The position numbers and the translations under genes are program-made. From contig NZ_JABSPA010000006.1 of assembly GCF_013214175.1 (NCBI RefSeq), positions 225,119 to 289,118 of the forward strand: a DNA stretch of 64,000 nucleotides, in the 5' to 3' direction. Numbering within the stretch: the first letter of the stretch is position 1; every line of letters starts with the position of its first letter. A model generated the notes under the pieces. That model was not told where the DNA came from. It saw nothing but the letters and a program-made list of their open reading frames with translations, and searched no databases. The DNA comes from Colwellia sp. (GTDB lineage Bacteria > Pseudomonadota > Gammaproteobacteria > Enterobacterales > Alteromonadaceae). Positions 1 to 7,980 of the stretch are shown piece after piece.

Positions 1-249
1 GCACTTATTCAAAATTATCAAAATGCTTTTGGCGATAAAATGACGGCACTTGAAAAAGAAAGTTTAATTGTTGGTGCCAAATTACTACCCTTTATTATTG
101 GGACACGTTTTTTAACCGATCATTTAAATGGCGATAACTATTTCCAAGTAAGCCGTGAAAACCATAATTTAGACCGTGCTATCAGCCAAGTGCAATTATT
201 TACTCTAGTGTGTGAAGCTGAGCCTGAGTTAGTAAAACTCGCCCAGTAA
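1..249 (+). CDS. C-terminal part of a phosphotransferase (APH/choline kinase-like) family protein
   Basis: The reading frame is open from the first base and ends at TAA 247-249, so only the last 82 residues are present. The segment PFIIGTRFLTDHLNGDNYF followed by HNLDRAISQVQL matches the C-terminal region I know from aminoglycoside-phosphotransferase-fold proteins of the N-acetylhexosamine kinase-like type, where a helix with TRFLTD precedes the end. The kinase catalytic residues would lie upstream of the window, so activity cannot be judged. The substrate is unknown; a sugar or amino alcohol kinase is the usual guess for this family. Confidence 0.55.
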   Translation, partial: ALIQNYQNAFGDKMTALEKESLIVGAKLLPFIIGTRFLTDHLNGDNYFQVSRENHNLDRAISQVQLFTLVCEAEPELVKLAQ

Positions 250-262
250 GTTGCTTAACTCT

Positions 263-311
263 TTACTTTGCTTGCCCTTTCCCCGCTATCAACAACTGGC
301 AAGCAAAGTAA
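263..311. repeat. Long inverted repeat after the first gene; otherwise empty intergenic region 250-606
   Basis: TTACTTTGCTTGCC at 263-276 is perfectly complementary to GGCAAGCAAAGTAA at 298-311, giving a 14-bp stem with a 21-nt loop. No T-run follows on either strand, so this is not a classic intrinsic terminator; it may still stop or stabilise the upstream transcript. The rest of 312-606 shows no gene; it should hold the promoter of the spondin genes, but I could not pick a convincing -35/-10 pair. Confidence 0.5.
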
Positions 312-606
312 TAAGCAAATCAGTATTCGCCTAACAGTTCAATCCTAATTTACCTGCCATCCCTATTAATTAAGCCCTCTCCAAGGCTACAATTCGCTAG
401 CAATCACCAACATTCAATTACATAACTGTGATACTTCTGTGATTAATTTTTCTTTAATAAGTGATAAAAGCGTGATCTGCAAGCGATAATTCTCCGACAT
501 ACTTTCCTTACGCTAACGAAGTCTGTTCTAACGACAAAAGCATTAACAACGTACGTTATAACAAGATAAGTGTTAACAACATAAGTCTAACTACCAAGGA
601 ATGATC

Positions 607-1326
607 ATGAAAGTAATCAAGAAATCGCCAATTAAAACAGCACTAAGTGTACTAGCACTCGCTTTTGCCAGCTCAACAACAATGGCCCAAGAATTATCCA
701 TTACTGTCACTAATTTAACTCAGGGTTTGCATTTCACCCCAGTGGTGACCGCTGCCCATAGCAATGAAAACCGACTCTTTATGCTCAGTACTATGGCTAC
801 GACTGAGCTACAGACAATGGCTGAAGGTGGTGATATTTCAGGCTTAGTAAGTATGTTAACCAATGCCGACGCGAATATTAATGAGAACCCTGCAGGCGGA
901 TTATTAGCACCGGCAATGTCTGCAAGCTTCACTTTAACCAATGATAGCGCCAATACCCACTTATCACTTGCCGCAATGATTTTACCTTCTAATGATGGTT
1001 TTGTTGGCTTAGATAGTTGGGAAATACCTGAAGAAGCCGGTACTTATACGGTTTTTTTAAATGCCTATGACGCCGGCACTGAAGCCAATGATGAAGTTCG
1101 CGGCAGCGGCGCACCAGGAGAGGCAGGCATGCCAGTACCACCACCACTTGATGCCAGTATAGGCATGAACGGCACTGGCGTTACAGATATGGAAGCGAAT
1201 GACAAAATTCATATTCACCGCGGTAGCCTAGGTGATGATGATATGTCTGCTGGCAAAAGTGATATAAACAATAGTGTACAACGTTGGTTAAATCCTGTCG
1301 CTAAACTCACCATTACCGTGCTATAG
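607..1326 (+). CDS. Spondin-domain periplasmic/secreted protein
   Basis: The ATG at 607 is preferred over the ATG at 601 because AAGGA at 596-600 then sits 6 nt away. The product is about 239 residues. It begins with a Sec signal peptide (lysine-rich start, hydrophobic ALSVLALAFASS, cleavage near TMAQ) and has no lipobox. The mature protein begins ELSITVTNLTQGLHFTPVV and carries AAHSNENRLF, AEGGD, MILPSNDGFVGLDS and VFLNAYDAGTEANDE, the pattern of bacterial Spondin_N proteins. It is probably a beta-sandwich envelope protein of unknown role. The next gene is a lipoprotein paralogue with the same motifs, 9 bp downstream and probably co-transcribed. Confidence 0.8.
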   Translation: MKVIKKSPIKTALSVLALAFASSTTMAQELSITVTNLTQGLHFTPVVTAAHSNENRLFMLSTMATTELQTMAEGGDISGLVSMLTNADANINENPAGGLLAPAMSASFTLTNDSANTHLSLAAMILPSNDGFVGLDSWEIPEEAGTYTVFLNAYDAGTEANDEVRGSGAPGEAGMPVPPPLDASIGMNGTGVTDMEANDKIHIHRGSLGDDDMSAGKSDINNSVQRWLNPVAKLTITVL

Positions 1327-1335
1327 GGGTACATC

Positions 1336-2079
1336 ATGTTAACCTTTAACGCTCAACCTAAAATCACTAAAAAACTATCCTCTCAATTAGTTATTGCTAG
1401 CTTACTTAGTTTTGGCTTAGCCGCCTGTGGAGATAGCTACAATGACAGTGATAATACTTATACTCCCCCGGTTGAACCGCCGATGGAATATAGTTATTCA
1501 TTAACATTAACTAACTTAACCTATGGTCAACCTTTATCACCTATCGCGGTAGCACTACATGGCGATACTAAAATGTGGCAAGTTGGCCAAGCAGCTTCAG
1601 TCGCCTTAGAGAAATTGGCCGAAGGTGGAGATAATACTGACTTCATTGCACTTGCAGAGAATCTGGCAACTACCAGTAGTGACGGGCCAGTACCACCGGG
1701 CTCTAGCGTCACTTTGGCTATCAGTACCACTGAGGCTATGGCAAAGTATTTAACGGTTGTCACCATGTTGGTGAATACAAATGATGCTTTCTCGGGTCTT
1801 ACTGGTGTAGATATATCAACATTAACGGTTAATCAGGAAAAGTCATGGCGATTAAATGTCTATGATTCAGGTACCGAGCTAAACAACGAAGCGGTCGGTA
1901 CCATTCCGGGTCCCGCTGACGGTGGCGTAGGTTTTGACGCCGCTCGCAATGATATCGACCTAGTCGGCTATCATTCCGGTGTAGTTAGCAAAGATGATGG
2001 TTTATCTAGCTCAGTTTTAACTCAGGCGCATCGTTTTGATAACCCTGCAGTTAAATTAACCATTACTCGAACGAAGTAG
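1336..2079 (+). CDS. Spondin-domain lipoprotein
   Basis: The 247-residue product has a lipoprotein signal peptide with lipobox LAAC (Cys31), then a low-complexity linker rich in Asp, Pro and Thr, then a Spondin_N-like domain: LTLTNLTYGQPLSPIAVALH, AEGGDNTDF, VVTMLVNTNDAFSGL and LNVYDSGTELNNE. It parallels the preceding gene motif by motif, so the pair looks like an old tandem duplication in which one copy gained or lost the lipid anchor. AGGGG 6-7 nt before ATG 1336 is a reasonable ribosome binding site. The function is unknown. The two-component system downstream in the same direction suggests a shared envelope-sensing or surface role, which is inference. Confidence 0.8.
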   Translation: MLTFNAQPKITKKLSSQLVIASLLSFGLAACGDSYNDSDNTYTPPVEPPMEYSYSLTLTNLTYGQPLSPIAVALHGDTKMWQVGQAASVALEKLAEGGDNTDFIALAENLATTSSDGPVPPGSSVTLAISTTEAMAKYLTVVTMLVNTNDAFSGLTGVDISTLTVNQEKSWRLNVYDSGTELNNEAVGTIPGPADGGVGFDAARNDIDLVGYHSGVVSKDDGLSSSVLTQAHRFDNPAVKLTITRTK

Positions 2080-2084
2080 TGCGC

Positions 2085-2120
2085 TAGGCCAATGAGCAGC
2101 TCGGCGCACTCATTGGCCTA
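2085..2120 (+). promoter_or_regulatory. 12-bp stem-loop directly in front of the response-regulator start
   Basis: TAGGCCAATGAG (2085-2096) pairs perfectly with CTCATTGGCCTA (2109-2120) around a 12-nt loop. The stem ends 3 nt before the ATG at 2124. No T-run follows and no Shine-Dalgarno sequence is visible before the ATG, so the hairpin covers the region where one would lie. It could be a processing or attenuation element separating the spondin pair from the two-component genes. Confidence 0.55.
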
Positions 2121-2123
2121 TAT

Positions 2124-2897
2124 ATGAAAGATAAAATTTTAATCATTGAAGACGAAATTGATATTGCCAAGCTTATTAAAGTGCATTTATCCGAGTTAGA
2201 CCTGCACTGTGATATTTGCACCCAAGGAGAGCCAGCATTACAGCAAGCCTTAACGCAAGAATACCAACTTATTTTACTTGATGTGATGTTGCCAGGTATT
2301 AGTGGGCTAGATATTTGTCGGCAAGTTAGGCAAGCGAAGCCATTGCAGTCCATTATTATGCTGACCTCTAAAACCTCTGAAATTGATCGAGTATTGGGTC
2401 TTGAGCTAGGGGCCGATGATTACATGACTAAGCCTTTTAGCATTAGAGAGTTACAGGCCCGTGTTAGGAGTCAGTTACGTCGGGTACATGCAATTCACGC
2501 CAAAAATGCTGACCAATATAATAGTCATCTTAAGGAAAAGTCAACGCAAAAAGAGTCGAATCAGCAAGAGCAAGGGGTACGTATTGGCCAGCTTCATATT
2601 GACCATAGATATCACCAAGTCACTTATAAAAATAAAGCCATCAATTTAACCGCGACCGAGTTTGAGTTAATAGATTTTTTCTGCCAGCACCCTGATCAGG
2701 TGTTTTCACGGGCGCAATTACTCGATGGTGTCTGGGGCTATCATCACAATGGTTATGAACATACGGTGAATTCTCATATTAATCGCCTGAGAAGCAAGCT
2801 TGAGGAAAACTGTAATGAGCCTCAAATAATTCAAACCGTCTGGGGAGTTGGTTATAAACTTAATTCTGCCGGGGTAATGCCACCAATGGCGTGTTAA
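2124..2897 (+). CDS. OmpR/PhoB-family response regulator
   Basis: The 257-residue product has an N-terminal receiver domain with acidic pocket IIEDE, phospho-acceptor Asp53 in LLLDVMLPG, Ser/Thr near 81-82 (MLTSKTS) and Lys103 (MTKPF). A linker rich in Gln, Lys and Ser (about 120-150) follows. The C-terminal winged-helix domain has NLTATEFELIDFF, VFSRAQLLDGVWGY, RTVNSHI-like TVNSHINRLRSKLE and TVWGVGYKL. It is a DNA-binding transcription factor paired with the histidine kinase 69 bp downstream. The ATG has no clear ribosome binding site and follows a strong hairpin. The target is unknown; the adjacent spondin genes are candidates. Confidence 0.93.
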   Translation: MKDKILIIEDEIDIAKLIKVHLSELDLHCDICTQGEPALQQALTQEYQLILLDVMLPGISGLDICRQVRQAKPLQSIIMLTSKTSEIDRVLGLELGADDYMTKPFSIRELQARVRSQLRRVHAIHAKNADQYNSHLKEKSTQKESNQQEQGVRIGQLHIDHRYHQVTYKNKAINLTATEFELIDFFCQHPDQVFSRAQLLDGVWGYHHNGYEHTVNSHINRLRSKLEENCNEPQIIQTVWGVGYKLNSAGVMPPMAC

Positions 2898-2966
2898 TTA
2901 ATTATGATTATTATTGATATTGGTAGTAAAAATACTGCTAGCAATAATACCAGGAGCTTTCTTTAG

Positions 2967-4460
2967 ATGAAAATATCACTTTATCAACGCTTAGCATTAA
3001 TACTCTGTGCATCTTTTATGGTTATGGCATCCTTACTGGTTTATTGGAGTAACTCACTGGTTCAGCAGTCTAAGTATCAAGCTGAACAAAAGTTGCACTT
3101 ACACTTAGCTGAACATTTAGCCCATGATAACCCGCTATTACAAGACGGAGTTTATGATAAACCCGCGCTAGAAAACCTGTTTCACACCCTAATGCTACTC
3201 GGCCCTGCTTTTGAATTTTACTTTCTTGATGCCCAAGGTAATATTTTAACTTATTCAGCCGAGGCAACTAAAATAAAGCGCAAGTCTGTTGCCCTAGCCC
3301 CCTTAAAGCAACTAATTGCCAACCCGAAAAAAATGCCGGTTTTTGCTGATGATCCTCGAGGCATCAACAAGCAAAAAATATTTTCGGTCTCGCCGGTTTA
3401 TCAAGGTGAACTGCTCCAGGGTTATTTGTATATTATTATTGGCGGCGAAATTTATGATTCGATTTTTAGCCAAGTTCAAGCCGGTAAAGACTTACAAAAA
3501 TACGGCGCCTTTGTACTCGCCAGCTTATTATTACTACTACTGGTTTTATTGGCGGTATTTCATTATTTTACTCAACCGGTAAAAGAATTAGCAAAACAAA
3601 TGCAAGCGCTTAAAGCGGTGCAATTTGACCAAAGTAAGATTCAGCTCAAGCAATGGGGTTCAGCGGCAAACCATGGCATTGACCATAATGAAGTACACTT
3701 TCTCGGCGCTACTTTTAACGATATGGTTATCCAGATTAACCAGCAATTTTCTTTACTAACTGAAAATGACAGAATCCGCCGAGAGTTATTAGCGCACTTG
3801 TCTCATGATCTGCGCACGCCATTAGCGACCATGCAAGGCTATATTGAGACTTTAGCGATTAAGGGTGATGACTTATCTAGCGCCGAGCGACAAGATTATT
3901 TAGCGACAGTGCAGCGCAATGTATCTCAGTTAAAACGGCTGATAGATCAAATTTTTGAACTGGCCCATCTAGAAAATGGTCAAGTGACGGTCAATTTAGA
4001 AACCTTTGCCATTGGTGAGCTTTTACATGACATTTTGGCTAAATTTACCCTAAAATCCGCAGATAAAAAGATTTCATTAATTTTAAAACCGCAACCTTGC
4101 CAATATATTGTTTACTCTGACATCGCTAAATTAGAGCGCATCATGACCAACTTATTAGAAAATGCCATCAGACATACTGATCTTGGCGGTGAAATAGTGG
4201 TGACAGTCGCACAGCTAAGGACACAAGTTAAAGTCAGTGTTACCGATAATGGTAGTGGCATCAGTAAAGAGGATATCGCCTATATATTTGATGCCAGATA
4301 TAGAGCGAGTAACGCCATAGAAGATAATATTCAGCATACTGGCTTAGGTTTAGCGATTAGTCAGAAATTATCTCAAGTACTTAACTCTGAGCTGATGGTT
4401 AAAAGTGAACTAGGCAATGGTAGTAGCTTTTCATTATCACTACCGACCCTTAAGCCATAA
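2967..4460 (+). CDS. Sensor histidine kinase, HAMP type
   Basis: The 497-residue inner-membrane kinase has a first membrane helix at about 10-28 and a periplasmic sensor region to about 180. A second helix (FVLASLLLLLLVLLAVFHYF) leads into a HAMP region (TQPVKELAKQMQAL). The phospho-acceptor is His280 in LAHLSHDLRTPLATMQGY, followed by the N box NLLENAIRHT, the G1 box VTDNGSGI and the G2 box HTGLGLAISQ. GGAG lies about 10 nt before the ATG. It presumably phosphorylates the OmpR-type regulator just upstream. The periplasmic domain does not resemble any sensor fold I can name, so the signal is unknown. Confidence 0.92.
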   Translation: MKISLYQRLALILCASFMVMASLLVYWSNSLVQQSKYQAEQKLHLHLAEHLAHDNPLLQDGVYDKPALENLFHTLMLLGPAFEFYFLDAQGNILTYSAEATKIKRKSVALAPLKQLIANPKKMPVFADDPRGINKQKIFSVSPVYQGELLQGYLYIIIGGEIYDSIFSQVQAGKDLQKYGAFVLASLLLLLLVLLAVFHYFTQPVKELAKQMQALKAVQFDQSKIQLKQWGSAANHGIDHNEVHFLGATFNDMVIQINQQFSLLTENDRIRRELLAHLSHDLRTPLATMQGYIETLAIKGDDLSSAERQDYLATVQRNVSQLKRLIDQIFELAHLENGQVTVNLETFAIGELLHDILAKFTLKSADKKISLILKPQPCQYIVYSDIAKLERIMTNLLENAIRHTDLGGEIVVTVAQLRTQVKVSVTDNGSGISKEDIAYIFDARYRASNAIEDNIQHTGLGLAISQKLSQVLNSELMVKSELGNGSSFSLSLPTLKP

Positions 4461-4530
4461 GGCATTAAGCATGCACCGGAAAATCAATCAGCACTGAACT
4501 GTGCTTATTCATGTCTTTTAAGCTGTTAGA

Positions 4531-4574
4531 TTAACTTGTTATTGATAAAACTCGGCTTATCAATAACAGGTTAA
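4531..4574. terminator. 18-bp inverted repeat between convergent genes
   Basis: TTAACTTGTTATTGATAA (4531-4548) faces TTATCAATAACAGGTTAA (4557-4574) with an 8-nt loop; the one mismatch is a G-U pair in RNA. It lies between the convergent kinase gene and the small gene on the other strand, a place where a bidirectional terminator is expected. The T-runs are weak. Confidence 0.45.
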
Positions 4575-4612
4575 ATTTACTTGCTAATTCACTAAGAATG
4601 TTACTCAGGGAT

Positions 4613-4927
4613 TTAGTCAATAATACGATATATTTCCCACTTGGGTGTACCTGAAACTACATGAGGCTCTAAGGTTTTACTCCATTCTTTATGGGCATCT
4701 ATATCAGCCAGTTTTTGCCAAGCATCATTGAGCTCAGTTAAATTCTTAATAGTCACCTCTGAAATAATACTCGATTCTAATGCACCGACAGAGCCCACTA
4801 AAATACGTGAATTCTCTTTAGTCCAACCGATTTGTGAACCGACTTCATCAAACCATTGAGTAAGCGCTTCAACCACTTCTGGCTTGTGGCCAAATTTTGC
4901 ATCAATACACCATCTTGCAATCATCAT
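4613..4927 (-). CDS. Small uncharacterised protein
   Basis: The start was set at ATG 4927 because GGAGG lies 7 nt upstream. The frame stays open to 5017, but that extension would run through the ribosome binding site and add an unlikely hydrophobic head. The product is about 104 residues, soluble, with Trp-rich segments (ALTQWFDEVGSQIGW, ELNDAWQKLADIDAHKEWSKTL, GTPKWEIYRII). The alternating helix-strand pattern and the size recall dimeric alpha-beta barrel proteins, but I do not recognise a specific family. It is transcribed towards the histidine kinase and away from nothing obvious; its function is unknown. Confidence 0.6.
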   Translation of the reverse strand: MMIARWCIDAKFGHKPEVVEALTQWFDEVGSQIGWTKENSRILVGSVGALESSIISEVTIKNLTELNDAWQKLADIDAHKEWSKTLEPHVVSGTPKWEIYRIID

Positions 4928-5069
4928 AACAATGCCTCCAATCAAACTAATATCGCGCTGATAGCAGCGCAATATAATCAACAGAATAAGTATGAGTGAT
5001 ATTAATGAATTTGCCATTAAAGCAGTAACTCTCAGCTAATGCTGAGAAATAGCGGGTTATAGCTACTTA

Positions 5070-7304
5070 CTAGGAATAACTAACTTTTACCGGGATCGTT
5101 AATACCCGTTTACCTTTATGTTTAAGCCAAAAATAAATCATAACAAAGGTTAATAAGGCAATCGCAATCGTTATGCTGGCACTTAACGGCGCGACCATGA
5201 AATTACCAATTTGATAACATAATGTTGCCACTAAATAAGCAAAAGTAAAACTCCAAATACCTGCAAATCCGGCCCAGCGACTACCCACTTCATTTTTGAT
5301 TGCTCCCATAGCAGCAACACAAGGCGTATAAAGTAAGATAAACAATAAATAACTAAAAGCGCCTAACTGGCTGACAAATGCTAATTGCATTCGTTGATAG
5401 GTAGTTAGTTCAACACCTTGCTCTTGGGCGGCAAGGCTTAAGTCACTAATCTCACCTACGCTAATCCCCAAAGGATCATCGGGGGAAAGACCGAGTAAAT
5501 TTTCTTTGATGCTATCAGTCGCATCTTGCCAGCTTTGCACTAATGAAGGCTCTGCTGCTTCCCCTGAGGCATGGGGGGAATATAAGTTATTAAAAGTTGC
5601 TACTAATACTTCTTTGGCAAATATTCCGGTAATAATGCCGACGCCTGCTTGCCAATTATCTTCTTGCACCCCCATAGGCGCCAACAGCGGCATCACGACT
5701 TTTGCTCCTTGGCTCAATATAGAGTTTTCACTGTCTTGATTACCAAATTGACCACTGGTATCAATAGAGTTAAAGAAGTTTAATAAACACACAACTATCA
5801 CTATGGTTTTACCAGCGCCGGTAACGAAGCCTCTAGTACGCTGCCAGACACGTTGACTTAAATCGCCAAGTTTGGGCAGTTCATAATTAGGTAATTCCAT
5901 AATATTTAAAGAACTAGTGCCTGACAACACGGTTTTCTTTAATAAGAAGCCGGTAAAGATCGCGGCGGCAATACCAACTAAATACAATAAAAACACTAGG
6001 TTTTGACCATTATCAGGAAAAAAGGCCGCGGCAAATAGCGCATAAACAGGCAACCTAGCCCCACATGACATAAAGGGAGACATCATTACCGTAGTAATGC
6101 GCTCTCGCTCACTATCAAGAATTCTTGCTGACATGACCGCAGGTACCGTACAGCCAAAACCAACAATCAACGGCACAAAGGCTTTACCGGGTAAACCAAT
6201 TTTTTGCATAACGCTGTCCACTACAAAAGCGGCCCGTGCTAAATAACCTGAGCTTTCTAAAATTGATAAGCCGATAAACAAACAGGCGATAACAGGTATA
6301 AAGGTCGCTACTGTTTGCAAACCACTGCCAAAGCCCTCAACGATAGTAAGTAACCACTGCGGTAAGTCTAACGGTGCAAGAAAATGTAATGGGTAATCGA
6401 CAAATAAGGTGCCACTAAGAATATCGAAAAAATCGATAAAGGCACTACCTACATTAATGGCAAACATAAAGAGTAAGTACATCACGCCGAGAAATACCGG
6501 TATGCCCGTTAAGGGGTGTAAAACTACGCTATCAATTTTATCTGACATCGACTTGTTGGCACATGCAGGATTGGCGTAGGCAGCATTGGTCGCCTCAACA
6601 CTGCTAACACGGGCCAGCATATCGGTAATATAATCATAACGCGCTTGCATTGCTTTTACGCTTTGCTTTTGTTGCTGCGCTGGTGGCTGCTTTATTTCTC
6701 GCTCTTTTTGGCAGCTAACACTATTAACGATTTTTTGATGGCTAACACTATTAACGATTTTTTGATGGCTAGCGGATAGCTCATTTGTCATTTGAGCCAG
6801 TGCCTGCTGCACTTCTACTAAGGCATTTTTACTTTGGGCACTTATGGCAATAACAGGACAACCTAATTCTGCAGCTAATGGCGCAATATCAATGTGTAAA
6901 TGTTTTTTTCGATCGACTTTATTGAGTACCACTATCATAGGTACACCCAATTCGAGTAGCTGACTAGTTAAATAAAGTTGCCGGCTAAGCTGGTTAATAT
7001 CAACAACGTTCACTAAGCAATCAATATCATTATCTTGTAAAAAGGATTGCGAAATAGTCAGATCTTTACCTTGCTCGGCATGTTTTTCTAGTGAACTTAA
7101 ACCGGGTAAGTCTGATAAATAAGCGCTCTGCTGCCCTAAACTAAAACTGGTTTTTTTAGCGGCTACGGTAACACCTGACCAATTGCCAACTTTTTGCTTA
7201 CTTTGCTTTTTTTTGTTTTCGCTAGCGGATAATAACAGGTTAAATAAAGTGCTTTTACCTGAGTTGGCAAAACCAACCAGGGCGAAATGTTTTGATTGTG
7301 TCAC
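5070..7304 (-). CDS. feoB: Ferrous iron transport protein B
   Basis: The 744-residue inner-membrane GTPase imports Fe(II). The cytosolic G domain shows G1 GFANSGKST (11-19), G3 DLPG, G4 NKVD and a G5-like ISAQSK. A glutamine- and serine-rich linker precedes the membrane part, which carries the family signatures FIPVIACLFIGLSILESSGYLARAAFV, GFGCTVPAVMSAR and PFMSCGARLPVYALFA, with the conserved Cys residues of both Gate-like segments. The linker contains an exact 27-bp direct repeat. feoA lies 84 bp upstream on the same strand. No feoC is present after feoB. Confidence 0.96.
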   Translation of the reverse strand: MTQSKHFALVGFANSGKSTLFNLLLSASENKKKQSKQKVGNWSGVTVAAKKTSFSLGQQSAYLSDLPGLSSLEKHAEQGKDLTISQSFLQDNDIDCLVNVVDINQLSRQLYLTSQLLELGVPMIVVLNKVDRKKHLHIDIAPLAAELGCPVIAISAQSKNALVEVQQALAQMTNELSASHQKIVNSVSHQKIVNSVSCQKEREIKQPPAQQQKQSVKAMQARYDYITDMLARVSSVEATNAAYANPACANKSMSDKIDSVVLHPLTGIPVFLGVMYLLFMFAINVGSAFIDFFDILSGTLFVDYPLHFLAPLDLPQWLLTIVEGFGSGLQTVATFIPVIACLFIGLSILESSGYLARAAFVVDSVMQKIGLPGKAFVPLIVGFGCTVPAVMSARILDSERERITTVMMSPFMSCGARLPVYALFAAAFFPDNGQNLVFLLYLVGIAAAIFTGFLLKKTVLSGTSSLNIMELPNYELPKLGDLSQRVWQRTRGFVTGAGKTIVIVVCLLNFFNSIDTSGQFGNQDSENSILSQGAKVVMPLLAPMGVQEDNWQAGVGIITGIFAKEVLVATFNNLYSPHASGEAAEPSLVQSWQDATDSIKENLLGLSPDDPLGISVGEISDLSLAAQEQGVELTTYQRMQLAFVSQLGAFSYLLFILLYTPCVAAMGAIKNEVGSRWAGFAGIWSFTFAYLVATLCYQIGNFMVAPLSASITIAIALLTFVMIYFWLKHKGKRVLTIPVKVSYS
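6714..6767. repeat. Perfect 27-bp tandem duplication inside feoB
   Basis: Bases 6714-6740 and 6741-6767 are identical. On the coding strand they encode a nine-residue unit, SHQKIVNSV, twice in a row, in the linker between the G domain and the membrane domain. The length is a multiple of three, so the frame is preserved. Confidence 0.95.
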
Positions 7305-7388
7305 GGCAAGATTCTTTTGAGGTTGCGGGGTATAAATGAATTATCTTTGTAATCAATTTTTTTCTTAACTTATCGATTACTTTACTAA

Positions 7389-7610
7389 TTAAAGACTAAC
7401 GCCAATTTGCTTTGCGACGGAACGCTGAATACAAATTTTAGTATTGTGTAAGCGAAAGGCCATTGGGCCATTAAAGGGTGCCTTATGCGCTAATGACACA
7501 TGGGAACGAAGAGTAAAGCCTTGTTCAATCAGTTGCGCAGCGATTGCTTCATCTTTAGGTAAAGCGCTAATTTTAGCAGGCTTATTCAGGGGAAGGTCTG
7601 CGAGAGTCAT
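7389..7610 (-). CDS. feoA: Ferrous iron transport protein A
   Basis: The 73-residue product has the SH3-like FeoA layout: MTLADLPLNKPAKISAL, an acidic KDEAIAAQLIEQGFTLRSHV segment, and a C-terminal strand pair with FNGPMAFRLHNTKICIQRSVAKQIGV. It is a cytosolic accessory protein thought to act on FeoB. It is the first gene of a feoA-feoB unit. A Fur box lies 50 bp upstream, so repression by iron is likely; an FNR-like site lies further upstream. Confidence 0.93.
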   Translation of the reverse strand: MTLADLPLNKPAKISALPKDEAIAAQLIEQGFTLRSHVSLAHKAPFNGPMAFRLHNTKICIQRSVAKQIGVSL

Positions 7611-7659
7611 GCTAGAAGTCCAAAAAAAAGTTCATTAATCCACAGATGTTAACCTAAGG

Positions 7660-7678
7660 GATAATGATAATTACTATT
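7660..7678 (-). promoter_or_regulatory. Fur box of feoAB
   Basis: The 19 bases GATAATGATAATTACTATT match 16 of 19 positions of the classical Fur consensus GATAATGATAATCATTATC. The site ends 50 bp before the feoA start codon, where it would overlap the promoter. Confidence 0.8.
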
Positions 7679-7733
7679 GTTTAGATGGTAGCATTAGCCA
7701 GAAAAAATCAATAGTAAAACAATGTAACTAATC

Positions 7734-7747
7734 TTGACCTTGATCAA
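7734..7747 (-). promoter_or_regulatory. FNR-like site upstream of feoAB
   Basis: TTGACCTTGATCAA matches 9 of 10 defined bases of the FNR/CRP-family consensus TTGAT-N4-ATCAA. It lies about 124 bp before feoA and farther from the divergent GGDEF gene. E. coli feo is known to be activated by FNR, which supports the reading. No -10 hexamer was found at the exact class II distance. The rest of 7611-7980 holds only AT-rich promoter DNA. Confidence 0.55.
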
Positions 7748-7980
7748 ACAAAAATGTTTCATTAACTAATCAAACCTCTATGTCATTACTTATAGAGTTT
7801 ATGTCCATTACATTACTTTTTTCACTATTACTAAGCTCGTTGCAAGCTTAGCTATAAACATTGATTTCAGCTAAAACGAATTCCTTGGTAAAAGTGACTA
7901 CAATTAATACAGGTAGACTGTTTATATGTAAAAACTTTTAGTAATATAATGGTTAATAAATCCATCCGAGAGCTAGCTAT

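Noticed and set aside
4928..5017. Longer N-terminus for the small gene at 4613-4927
   Set aside because: It would begin without a ribosome binding site and bury the good GGAGG in front of ATG 4927.
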